Shown here: piece after piece, positions 7,937 through 14,674 of the stretch
Numbering within the stretch: position 1 is the stretch's first letter
Layout of the letters: every line of letters starts with the position of its first letter
DNA from: Cryobacterium melibiosiphilum
GTDB lineage: Bacteria > Actinomycetota > Actinomycetes > Actinomycetales > Microbacteriaceae
Direction: 5' to 3'
Length of the DNA stretch: 39,199 nt
Assembly (NCBI RefSeq): GCF_003602235.1
Contig: NZ_QZVS01000081.1
Location: 1-39,199 of the forward strand
Notes under the pieces: model-generated
The model's input: only the letters and a program-made list of their open reading frames with translations
The model's database searches: none
What the model was told of the DNA's origin: nothing
Program-made: the position numbers and the translations under genes

Positions 7937-9243
7937 TGACCGAAACCCGCGAAGCGGATGCCGCTGCTGCCCCCGCCCTGCCAGTAGCCGGTGGGGACAC
8001 CGTCACCGGCCTGCTCGCCGAAATCGCCGCAATCGGCGTCGACCGGGTGCGCGGCGGTTACTCCCGACCGGTGTTCTCGTCCGCCGAGCACGACCTGCGA
8101 GCCTGGTACCTGGCCCAGGCGAGCAAGCGCGGCCTGCAGGTCGACACCGACCGCAACGGGGTGATCTGGGCCTGGTGGCCCGGCGAGCCCCCGGTTGACA
8201 CGTCGGCGCCGGCGGTCGTCACGGGCAGCCACCTCGACTCGGTGCCCGGGGGCGGCGCCTTCGACGGCCCGCTCGGGGTTGCCTCGGCGCTCGTCGCCGT
8301 CGACCTGCTGCGGGCCCGCGGCGTACGCCCGGTGCGCCCGTTCGCCCTCACCGTGTTCCCCGAAGAAGAGGGCTCGCGCTTCGGGGTCGCCTGCCTCGGC
8401 TCCCGACTCCTGGCCGGCACGATCGACCCCGACCGTGCCCGGTCGCTCACCGACCTGAACGGTGACAGCTTCGCCGAGGTCGCCGCCCGCAACGGCCTCG
8501 ACCCGCGTTTCGTCGGCGCCGACCCCGAGGCGCTGGCCCGCATCGGTACCTTCGTCGAACTGCACGTCGAGCAGGGCCGCGGCCTCATCGACGCGCACCA
8601 GCCGGTCGGCATCGGCAGCGCCGTGCTCGGCCACGGCCGCTGGAAGCTGAGCATCTCGGGGGAGGGCAACCACGCCGGAACCACGCTGATGGCCGACCGC
8701 AAAGACCCGATGGTGGCCGCGGCCCGTCTGGTCGTACTCGTGCGCGATACCGCCCGCGCGCACCCGCGGGCCCGCGCCACGGTCGGTCGGCTGCAGCCCG
8801 TTCCCGGCGGCACCAACGTCATCGCGAGCAGGGTCGACCTGTGGCTCGACGCGCGGCACATGGACGACGCGGTCACGGCATCCGTTGTCGCCGAGATCCA
8901 TGCCGGAGCAGAGCTGATCGCTGCCGAGGAGGGCTGCACGGTCACCCTCACCGAAGAGTCCCTGAGCGCCACCGTGCACTTCGACCCGGCCCTGCGCGAT
9001 CGGTTGGCCACCGTGCTGCCGGGGGCCCCGGTGCTCGACACCGGCGCCGGCCATGATGCGGCCATTCTCAGCGGCTTCGTGTCGACCGCGATGCTGTTCG
9101 TGCGCAACCCGTCGGGGATCTCGCACTCACCCGAGGAATACGTGGAAGACAGCGACGCCGAAGCCGGCGCCGCGGCCCTCGCCGACGCGCTCGAGGCCCT
9201 GCTTATATCGCCTGTCACCGACACTGCTCGGGAGACTGTCTAA
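7936..9243 (+). CDS. M20 Zn amidohydrolase, allantoate/N-carbamoyl-amino acid hydrolase family
   Basis: 435 residues. Metal-site motifs are in the expected order: GSHLDSV with His99 and Asp101 in the first motif, FDGPLG with Asp110, PEEEGSRF with Glu143-Glu145, ELHVEQG with His210, and GNHAGTTLM of the dimerisation domain. GTNVIASRVDLWLDARH and GAGHDAAILS complete the fold. The family hydrolyses N-carbamoyl, ureido or related amides on amino acids. ATG overlaps the oxidase stop (TAATG), so it is translated with it. In this operon it might process an N-substituted glutamate or a creatinine/hydantoin-derived N-methyl amino acid, but the substrate is unknown. The canonical HAGTTPM is HAGTTLM here. 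Confidence 0.8.
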   Translation: MTETREADAAAAPALPVAGGDTVTGLLAEIAAIGVDRVRGGYSRPVFSSAEHDLRAWYLAQASKRGLQVDTDRNGVIWAWWPGEPPVDTSAPAVVTGSHLDSVPGGGAFDGPLGVASALVAVDLLRARGVRPVRPFALTVFPEEEGSRFGVACLGSRLLAGTIDPDRARSLTDLNGDSFAEVAARNGLDPRFVGADPEALARIGTFVELHVEQGRGLIDAHQPVGIGSAVLGHGRWKLSISGEGNHAGTTLMADRKDPMVAAARLVVLVRDTARAHPRARATVGRLQPVPGGTNVIASRVDLWLDARHMDDAVTASVVAEIHAGAELIAAEEGCTVTLTEESLSATVHFDPALRDRLATVLPGAPVLDTGAGHDAAILSGFVSTAMLFVRNPSGISHSPEEYVEDSDAEAGAAALADALEALLISPVTDTARETV

Positions 9244-9246
9244 GAT
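9241..9246 (+). promoter_or_regulatory. Putative -10 element, leaderless start of XRE-cupin gene
   Basis: TAAGAT fits the actinobacterial TANNNT -10 box and ends six bases before the GTG start, the geometry of a leaderless promoter. Its first three bases are the stop codon of the preceding gene. No good -35 is visible. Confidence 0.4.
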
Positions 9247-9252
9247 CGGAGG

Positions 9253-9843
9253 GTGTCAGACATCGTCGATTCTCAGACTCTTCCCGGTGCCCTGGAGCGC
9301 GTCATCGCCACCCAGGTGCGTTACTACCGCAGTGAGGCCGGCCTGTCCTCGGCCGACCTGGCCGTGCGTACGGGCTTGTCGAAAGCGATGATCAGCAAGG
9401 TGGAGAGCGCGAGCACCTCGTGCTCGCTGACGACCCTGCAGCGCCTCGCCGAGGGACTGAACGTGCCGGTCACGGCCCTGTTCCGCGGCGCCGACACCGA
9501 TCGCGACGCGACCTTCACCAAGGCCGGCGAGGGTAGCCTGAGCGTGCGCAGCGGCACCCAGCACGGCCATGAATACCGGGTGCTCGGCACGTTGAAGGGC
9601 CGGTCGGATGCGATCGAACCGACCCTGGTCACGCTCACGGACGCCTCAGACATCTTTCCGCTGTTCCAGCATCCGGGCACCGAATTCCTGTACATGATCA
9701 GCGGGATCATGGTCTACGGCCACGGCGCCTACGAGTACACGATGCACCCCGGCGACTCCCTGCTGCTCGACGGTGAGGGCCCCCACGGCCCCCTCAAGCT
9801 GATCTCGCTCCCCATCACCTTCCTCGCGATCACCGCCCCCTAA
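9253..9843 (+). CDS. XRE-type HTH regulator with C-terminal cupin
   Basis: 196 residues: helix-turn-helix at about 15-70 (TGLSKAMISKVESAST, then LTTLQRLAEGLNVPVTALF) and a cupin at about 105-190 (FPLFQHPGTEFLYMISG, MHPGDSLLLDGEGPHG). This architecture senses a small molecule in the cupin barrel and binds DNA as a dimer. It closes the gmaS operon and is a good candidate for its local regulator. The start is GTG 9253 directly after GGAGG, too close for normal initiation, but TAAGAT (9241-9246) sits six bases before it, suggesting a leaderless transcript from its own promoter. Confidence 0.85.
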   Translation: MSDIVDSQTLPGALERVIATQVRYYRSEAGLSSADLAVRTGLSKAMISKVESASTSCSLTTLQRLAEGLNVPVTALFRGADTDRDATFTKAGEGSLSVRSGTQHGHEYRVLGTLKGRSDAIEPTLVTLTDASDIFPLFQHPGTEFLYMISGIMVYGHGAYEYTMHPGDSLLLDGEGPHGPLKLISLPITFLAITAP

Positions 9844-9860
9844 GCCCCCGCACACATTCT

Positions 9861-9920
9861 CGCGAGTGAGCAGTTTTTGCACTTCCCGAGCCCGGGAAGT
9901 GCACAAACTGCTCACTCGCG
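9861..9920. terminator. Long hairpin between convergent genes
   Basis: Two 28-base arms (9861-9888 and 9893-9920) pair at 27 of 28 positions around a 4-base loop. The site lies between the ends of the XRE-cupin gene and the minus-strand dmmC copy, so it can serve as a two-way terminator. The length far exceeds that of a simple terminator and may mark a dispersed palindromic repeat. Confidence 0.7.
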
Positions 9921-9933
9921 GAAGAAGTACGGC

Positions 9934-11004
9934 TCAGGGAGCGAGCAGCCAGGCGGCGGCCTGATGGCGAAACCGGGTGAGGCCCTTATAGTCGGCCATG
10001 TCCTCGGGCAATTCCTCGAGCACCCGGCCGACCCGTTCCCGCCAGGCCGGCACGGTGGCGATCTCGGCGAGCGAGATCAGGTAGGTGCGCACCAGAAAGA
10101 GAATGGCACCGGATGTCGGCAGCCGAATCAGGTGCTGCACCTCCACGCGCAGATGCATCCGCTCAGCGAAGTTCGGGTCGTCCTCGACCAGGCGACGGTC
10201 ACGCCCCCACTCGGGATAGACATCGGTGCTCGTGTCGAGGCGACGGTCCACCGTCATGCTCCAGTTGGTGCGGCGATACTTCTCGCCCGGCTGCAGGTGC
10301 ATCAAAAACTGTTCGGCCCGGCTCACGATTCGCTCCGCGCTCACCCGCGGCACCGGCCCGTGGATCTCGGCGAAGCGCATGCCCACGTCGAAGCCGAGGC
10401 ACCAGTCGGCCGCGAAGGTGACCACGCCGGCGTCGAGCCAGAGCGCTCCCTCGCGTTCGTCGAGCAGGGCGATGTCGTCCTGGATCTGCCCGCTGATGAA
10501 TTCGAGCGGGTCGACGCCGAGGGTGGAATCGTCGCCCACGGTGAATTCGAGCTGCAGGCCGAGTAGGTCGTTGCTCCAGGTGCAGTGGCTGCCCTCTCGC
10601 GTGTACGCCATCACGTCGGGATATTCCGCGGCGAGAATGGGCAGCAGCATCGTGATGGTGTCCCATACCGCGGGACGCATATGGGGGAGCGTCTGGCATC
10701 GACTCGGGTCGTGCTGCAGAATCCGGCCTCGCTCGGCGATTTCCTGCTGGTAGTCCCCGTCGATGTCGATGATTCGGGATCCCCAGCCACCGGCTTCGGT
10801 GGGCACGAATCGCGGCGCCGCCTCGACGTTGGTGCCGTACCGATACTGGTCGGCGGGAAACGGGAACGGCAGGGTCACGGCCCGCGCCGCGATCGGTCGG
10901 TCTGAGAAAGCGGATGCTGTGGTTCCGGCGGATGCTGCGGATGCTGCGGGCGCGGCGGGCGCATCCGTCGGCGCGGTCGTCGGCAGGGGCGGGGACAGGG
11001 TCAC
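9934..11004 (-). CDS. dmmC: Heme-dependent oxidative N-demethylase, DUF3445 (DmmC-like), copy 1
   Basis: 356 residues of the DUF3445/HODM family, whose characterised members have a PAS-like fold, bind heme and demethylate dimethylamine oxidatively to methylamine and formaldehyde. Signs shared with the second copy at 14674 are a PFPFP segment, DVGM.F.EIHGPVPR, SRAEQFLM, YRRTNW and the C-terminal ELPEDMADYKG. The N-terminal 45 residues are an Ala/Thr/Pro-rich extension absent from copy 2. GTG 11004 overlaps the stop of the reductase gene (GTGA); the open frame continues upstream only as a shadow. It is the last gene of the operon cupin-dmmA-dmmB-dmmC. Dimethylamine is the most likely substrate, though another methylated amine is possible. 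Confidence 0.8.
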   Translation of the reverse strand: MTLSPPLPTTAPTDAPAAPAASAASAGTTASAFSDRPIAARAVTLPFPFPADQYRYGTNVEAAPRFVPTEAGGWGSRIIDIDGDYQQEIAERGRILQHDPSRCQTLPHMRPAVWDTITMLLPILAAEYPDVMAYTREGSHCTWSNDLLGLQLEFTVGDDSTLGVDPLEFISGQIQDDIALLDEREGALWLDAGVVTFAADWCLGFDVGMRFAEIHGPVPRVSAERIVSRAEQFLMHLQPGEKYRRTNWSMTVDRRLDTSTDVYPEWGRDRRLVEDDPNFAERMHLRVEVQHLIRLPTSGAILFLVRTYLISLAEIATVPAWRERVGRVLEELPEDMADYKGLTRFRHQAAAWLLAP

Positions 11005-11993
11005 AGGTCGAGCTCCAGTTCGTTCGCGTGGCCGCGACTGACGCAGCACATGATGGTGTCGTTGGCGGCTTTGTCTTCGGGGCTCAGGTACAGGTCCCGG
11101 TGCAGCGGCTTTCCGGCCACCACGGGCAGGGCGCACTCCCCGCAAATTCCGCGGCGGCAGAGGTTCGGCACGGCGGTACCCGCCGCTTCGAGGGCTTCGA
11201 GCAGGGACTGCCCGGCGGCGACCGGCAGCGTGCGGCCGCTGCGCGCGAGCGTGACGGTGAACGGGTCGCCCGGGTCGAGGGCGGCGGCCCCGAAGAGTTC
11301 GAAGTGCACGCGTTTGTCGGGCCAGCCGGCCTCCGCGGCCGCGAGCAGCACGGCATCCGTGTAGCCCTGCGGACCGCAGATGTACAGGTGCGTGCCGACC
11401 GGCTGCGAGCGCAGGTGTTGCTCCAGGGTGCGGCGAAAGTCGTCCCTGGTGGTGCTCTCCACGAGGTGCGGGGCGCTGAGCGCGCGCACGGCGTCGAGGT
11501 GCGCGCCGGCGCTGGCACGGTAGGAGTAGAGCACCGAGACCGAACGGTTCCATTCCCGGGCCGCCGCGAGGTGCGACAACATCGGGGTGATTCCGATGCC
11601 GGCCGCGACCAAGAGGTGGTGCTTCGCGGTGGCGACCGGAGCGAAGGCACTGCGCGGCGGGGACACCTGCACGGTGTCGCCCGGCTTCAGCGCGTGCAGG
11701 GTGAGCGACCCGCCCGCCCCATCGGGCAGCCGCAACACCGAGATCGTGTATTCGAGCGGATGCACGCCGGTCCCGGTCAGGGAGTAGGCGTTGGTGAGTT
11801 CGCCGCAGCGAACCAGAATGTGGCTGCCGGGCACGAACTCGGGCAGCACCGCGCCGTGCGGCGAGCGAAAGGTGAATGCTCGAATCTGCGGGGTGAGATC
11901 GTCGATCCGGGACAGCGTGAGGCCGAGCGCGTTCGGAATGGGGGGAGCGAGCGGGTGCGTCGCGGGGGCCTCGCCGGCCAGGACCGCGCTCAT
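11001..11993 (-). CDS. dmmB: PDR/VanB-type reductase with 2Fe-2S ferredoxin domain (DmmB-like), copy 1
   Basis: 330 residues in the phthalate dioxygenase reductase order: a flavin barrel with GSHILVRC and NAYSLTG (about 60-75), an NAD(P)-binding lobe with VAAGIGITPML and YICGPQGYTDAV, then a C-terminal plant-type 2Fe-2S domain with C-x4-C-x2-C (NLCRRGICGEC) and the fourth Cys in MCCVSRG. It should pass electrons from NAD(P)H through FMN and Fe-S to the heme subunit. ATG 11993 overlaps the DmmA stop (ATGA) and its stop overlaps dmmC (GTGA). Confidence 0.85.
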   Translation of the reverse strand: MSAVLAGEAPATHPLAPPIPNALGLTLSRIDDLTPQIRAFTFRSPHGAVLPEFVPGSHILVRCGELTNAYSLTGTGVHPLEYTISVLRLPDGAGGSLTLHALKPGDTVQVSPPRSAFAPVATAKHHLLVAAGIGITPMLSHLAAAREWNRSVSVLYSYRASAGAHLDAVRALSAPHLVESTTRDDFRRTLEQHLRSQPVGTHLYICGPQGYTDAVLLAAAEAGWPDKRVHFELFGAAALDPGDPFTVTLARSGRTLPVAAGQSLLEALEAAGTAVPNLCRRGICGECALPVVAGKPLHRDLYLSPEDKAANDTIMCCVSRGHANELELDL

Positions 11994-12499
11994 GCGAGCT
12001 CCTCCGCGTTGACCATGAAACCGAGATATGACGCGGTGCGCCGGGAGTAGTGGTGGTAGATCAGCATCAGGGCGTCGCAGCCGGCACAGCGCACGGTGCC
12101 TCCGATCGGTTCGGTGGTCTCGGTCAGGGTTTTGCAGTGGGCACACAGCACCTGGCGCTCGTCACTCGAGGTGACCACCAGGGTGAGCTCCTCGTCGAGG
12201 GCGCCGCAGTCCAGGGCGGTCGCCCGGGCAAGGTAGACATCCGTTTCGGGGCCGGCCAGTAGCAGGCGAAAGCCCACCGTGGACGTGGCGAGCATGCTGC
12301 GCAGCCGGGTGAGGGCCGCGGTGTCCGCCCGGGCGGCCGCGAACTCGCACCAGCGCGCGGCGAGGTGCGAGCCGCGCGGCCAGGTGTCCATCGCGGCCGC
12401 ACGGCCGTCGTCTCCGAACGACACCACGAGCAGTTCGCGGGCCGTGGCGAGCAGCGCGCCCGGAACGGGACGCGGAACGCTCGTGAAGGTGGAGGTCAT
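11990..12499 (-). CDS. dmmA: DmmA-like small subunit with CxxC pair, copy 1
   Basis: 169 residues from ATG 12499. Two CxxC motifs (CAHC at 119-122 and CAGC at 138-141) are spaced by 15 residues, exactly as in the second copy, and probably bind zinc. The segment before them (LLLAGPETDVYL) resembles a nucleotide/flavodoxin-like or ferredoxin-reductase lobe. It matches proteins annotated as dimethylamine monooxygenase subunit DmmA. ATG 12559 would overlap the upstream gene by 50 bases, so 12499, ten bases after the cupin stop, is preferred although neither has a clear Shine-Dalgarno. It is required by position for the demethylase complex; its exact role is not known to me. Confidence 0.7.
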   Translation of the reverse strand: MTSTFTSVPRPVPGALLATARELLVVSFGDDGRAAAMDTWPRGSHLAARWCEFAAARADTAALTRLRSMLATSTVGFRLLLAGPETDVYLARATALDCGALDEELTLVVTSSDERQVLCAHCKTLTETTEPIGGTVRCAGCDALMLIYHHYSRRTASYLGFMVNAEELA

Positions 12500-12509
12500 G
12501 GGGGAATCG

Positions 12510-12911
12510 TTACGGGGCGAAGGTGCGGGCGCCGACGTAGAAGCCGAGGGCGTAGTCATCCGTCTCGAACTTGACGGTGGTGCCCTTCGGGAAGAAGAGC
12601 ACGTCCTTGGCCTTGGCGCGGGTGGTCTCGCCGGTGGCCTGGTCGGTGAGGATGAACTCGCCCTCGACGACGACCTTCATCTCGTCGTAGGTGTAGGTAT
12701 AGACGAGCGGGGCGGAGGCCTTGAGTTCAAAGAATCCCGAGCAGATGGTGGCGCCTTCGGGGTTCGCGAGGGCGTCGCCGATGAACGCTTCGGAGCCCGG
12801 CTCATTCATGCTCGGCAGTCCGATGAAAGCATTTTCGACCTTGTGGATGCCGCCGGCCCTGGTGAGGGTGCCGTTGAGTTCGGCGGTGGGGAGCGTGGTG
12901 TCGAGTGTCAT
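12510..12911 (-). CDS. EutQ-like cupin, first gene of dmm operon 1
   Basis: 133 residues with a single cupin fold: YTYTYDEMKVVVEGEFILTDQ (about 69-90) and AKDVLFFPKGTTVKFETDD (about 101-119), resembling EutQ/YlbA-type cupins. Only a few His/Glu metal ligands are evident. ATG 12911 is preceded by AAGGAGA. It begins the minus-strand operon and has no counterpart in the second dmm operon. Formaldehyde handling, metal or ligand sensing, or help in assembling the heme enzyme are all possible. No function can be read from sequence. Confidence 0.7.
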   Translation of the reverse strand: MTLDTTLPTAELNGTLTRAGGIHKVENAFIGLPSMNEPGSEAFIGDALANPEGATICSGFFELKASAPLVYTYTYDEMKVVVEGEFILTDQATGETTRAKAKDVLFFPKGTTVKFETDDYALGFYVGARTFAP

Positions 12912-12952
12912 GCGTGGTCTCCTTCAGACGTGATCGGTGGAAACACCGACCG

Positions 12953-12968
12953 GTTGAACTTGCGTAAC
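12953..12968 (-). promoter_or_regulatory. GlnR-like box, divergent promoter, site 1
   Basis: On the minus strand GTTAC-GCAAGT-TCAAC keeps the AC-n9-AC core of GlnR sites. It lies 42 bases from the start of the cupin gene. Confidence 0.4.
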
Positions 12969-12973
12969 CAATG

Positions 12974-12989
12974 ATTACTCTCAGGAAAC
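12974..12989 (+). promoter_or_regulatory. GlnR-like box, divergent promoter, site 2
   Basis: ATTAC-TCTCAG-GAAAC fits GTNAC-n6-GNAAC at all but the first base and is very similar to the box before gmaS. Five bases separate it from site 1. Confidence 0.45.
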
Positions 12990-12998
12990 TCGGCGTAG

Positions 12999-13014
12999 GT
13001 TTCCACCGTGTTAA
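12999..13014 (-). promoter_or_regulatory. GlnR-like box, divergent promoter, site 3
   Basis: On the minus strand TTAAC-ACGGTG-GAAAC keeps the AC-n9-AC core with a perfect GAAAC half. Confidence 0.4.
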
Positions 13015-13078
13015 ATCCCCTCGATTCAACCCGATTCCTGCTCGAACGGGGGTGGTCGCCGGTGATTGGAACCCCGAA

Positions 13079-13094
13079 TTTACCTCGGTGAAAC
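13079..13094 (+). promoter_or_regulatory. GlnR-like box, divergent promoter, site 4
   Basis: TTTAC-CTCGGT-GAAAC lies 34 bases before the start of the plus-strand dmmA copy, where an activator or repressor could touch RNA polymerase. Confidence 0.42.
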
Positions 13095-13127
13095 ATCGAA
13101 ACGTTGAATAGCAGTAAACATAGTTGC

Positions 13128-13673
13128 ATGACACTCATCGTTCATCCGCCGGCCCGCAGTCTCCCGCAGTGGCCCAGTGCAGAGCTCGACAGCACGGGAA
13201 CCGCGCACACCATCGTCTGCCTCGGAGGCCCGGCCGAGGCCGCCGCCGCCGCCGTCATTGGGCGGGCCCAGGCCCTCGCGCCGACAACGGTGCTGTCCTT
13301 CGCCGAGTTCTGCGCCGAACCGGCCGCCGCCTTGGGTGCTGCCCTCAGCGCCAGCCGCGTCGGAACGCGCGTCTACATCGTCGGCGGCCAGTACGACGTG
13401 CTGCAGGCCCTCGCCCTCTCGCGCTCCCTTGGTGTTCTGCCGCCCGAGCTGCGCTGCCTGGTCACCCACACCCGCGACCTGCCCCTCTACTGCGCGCACT
13501 GCCGGCAGACCAGCCGCGTTTCCGGCACGCCCGGCGGTGAAGTGACCTGCCCCGGCTGCGAGCGCCTCGTCGAGATCCACGCGCACAGCTCCGAGATTCG
13601 CGGCAGCTTCCTCGCCTCGATGGTGGCGCCGGCGCCCGTCGAGCTGCGCCGGGAATTGGCCGTGGCGGCATGA
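13128..13673 (+). CDS. dmmA: DmmA-like small subunit with CxxC pair, copy 2
   Basis: 181 residues. CAHC (122-125) and CPGC (141-144) have the same 15-residue gap as copy 1, and RVYIVGGQYDVLQAL matches the preceding lobe; otherwise the two copies have diverged strongly. ATG 13128 is favoured over the upstream TTG 13104. There is no clear Shine-Dalgarno, and AT-rich TAAACATAGT just upstream could be a -10 region of a short-leader transcript. It heads dmmA-dmmB-dmmC-amtB-glnK and overlaps dmmB by ATGA. Confidence 0.7.
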   Translation: MTLIVHPPARSLPQWPSAELDSTGTAHTIVCLGGPAEAAAAAVIGRAQALAPTTVLSFAEFCAEPAAALGAALSASRVGTRVYIVGGQYDVLQALALSRSLGVLPPELRCLVTHTRDLPLYCAHCRQTSRVSGTPGGEVTCPGCERLVEIHAHSSEIRGSFLASMVAPAPVELRRELAVAA

Positions 13674-14674
13674 GTCTGCTCGCGCCTACGCCGTCGGTCC
13701 ACGCGCATCCGTCGTCGGAGACCCGGCTGCGCGAGCTCACCGTGACGGCGATCACCCGCCTGACCGACACCATCACCCACTTCGAGTTCGCCGATCCGAA
13801 CGGTGGCCGGTTGGTGTCCTACGAACCCGGCAGCCACCTCATCGTGACCGCCGGCGCCGTGCGCAACACGTACTCCCTCGTCGGTGACGGCGTGAACCCC
13901 CTCGGCTACGCCATCTCGGTGCTGCGCCGCGACCCGGGTGAGCCGGACGCATCCGGCGGCTCGGCCTGGCTGCACGACACCCTCAGGGTCGGCTCGAGCG
14001 TCTCGGTCGAGGGCCCGCGCTCGCTGTTCGCGCCGCTCACGACCGCCCGAGCGTCCCTGCTCGTGGCCGGCGGCATCGGGGTCACCCCGATCCTCTCCCA
14101 CGCGCGGGCCGCCGCCCGCTGGGGCCGGCCCGCCGAGGTGGTCTACGTCTACCGTCCCGGCCACGGCGCCCACGTCGACGACCTGCGCCAGCTCGCCCAC
14201 TCCGGTGCCATCACCCTCTTCGAGGCGCACAATCAGACGGATGCCGCCGCCCTGCTGCGAGAGCGCCTCGCCGCCCAGCCGATGGGCACCCACGCCTACG
14301 CCTGCGGACCGGTGTCGCTGCTCGACACCTACCTCGAGCTCGGCGCCGAGGCCGGCTGGCCGTTCGAACGCCTGCACTCCGAACGTTTCGAGGTGCCGCC
14401 GCAGGAGCCGGGCCTGCCGTTCACCGCGACGATCGCCTCGACCGGAGCCCGCCTCGAGGTTGCCGCCGGCGTCAGCCTGCTCGAGGCGTTGCTCGAGCAC
14501 GGCGTGCCGGTGGCGAACCTCTGCCGCCGCGGCGTCTGCGGGGAGTGCCGCATCCCGGTGCGCTCGGGCACCATCGAACACCGCGACTACGTGCTCTCCG
14601 AACAGGAAAAATCTGCCCACACATCCATGCTCTGCTGCGTCTCGCGCGGCGACGAAATCGAGGTCGACCTCTAA
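13670..14674 (+). CDS. dmmB: PDR/VanB-type reductase with 2Fe-2S ferredoxin domain (DmmB-like), copy 2
   Basis: 334 residues with the same order as copy 1: GSHLIVTAGAVRNTYSLVG for the flavin, LVAGGIGVTPIL and YACGPVSLLDTYL for the nucleotide, and NLCRRGVCGEC plus MLCCVSRG for the plant-type 2Fe-2S centre. It should reduce the heme subunit made by the next gene. ATG 13670 overlaps the stop of dmmA, and its TAA overlaps the next ATG (TAATG). Confidence 0.85.
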   Translation: MSLLAPTPSVHAHPSSETRLRELTVTAITRLTDTITHFEFADPNGGRLVSYEPGSHLIVTAGAVRNTYSLVGDGVNPLGYAISVLRRDPGEPDASGGSAWLHDTLRVGSSVSVEGPRSLFAPLTTARASLLVAGGIGVTPILSHARAAARWGRPAEVVYVYRPGHGAHVDDLRQLAHSGAITLFEAHNQTDAAALLRERLAAQPMGTHAYACGPVSLLDTYLELGAEAGWPFERLHSERFEVPPQEPGLPFTATIASTGARLEVAAGVSLLEALLEHGVPVANLCRRGVCGECRIPVRSGTIEHRDYVLSEQEKSAHTSMLCCVSRGDEIEVDL

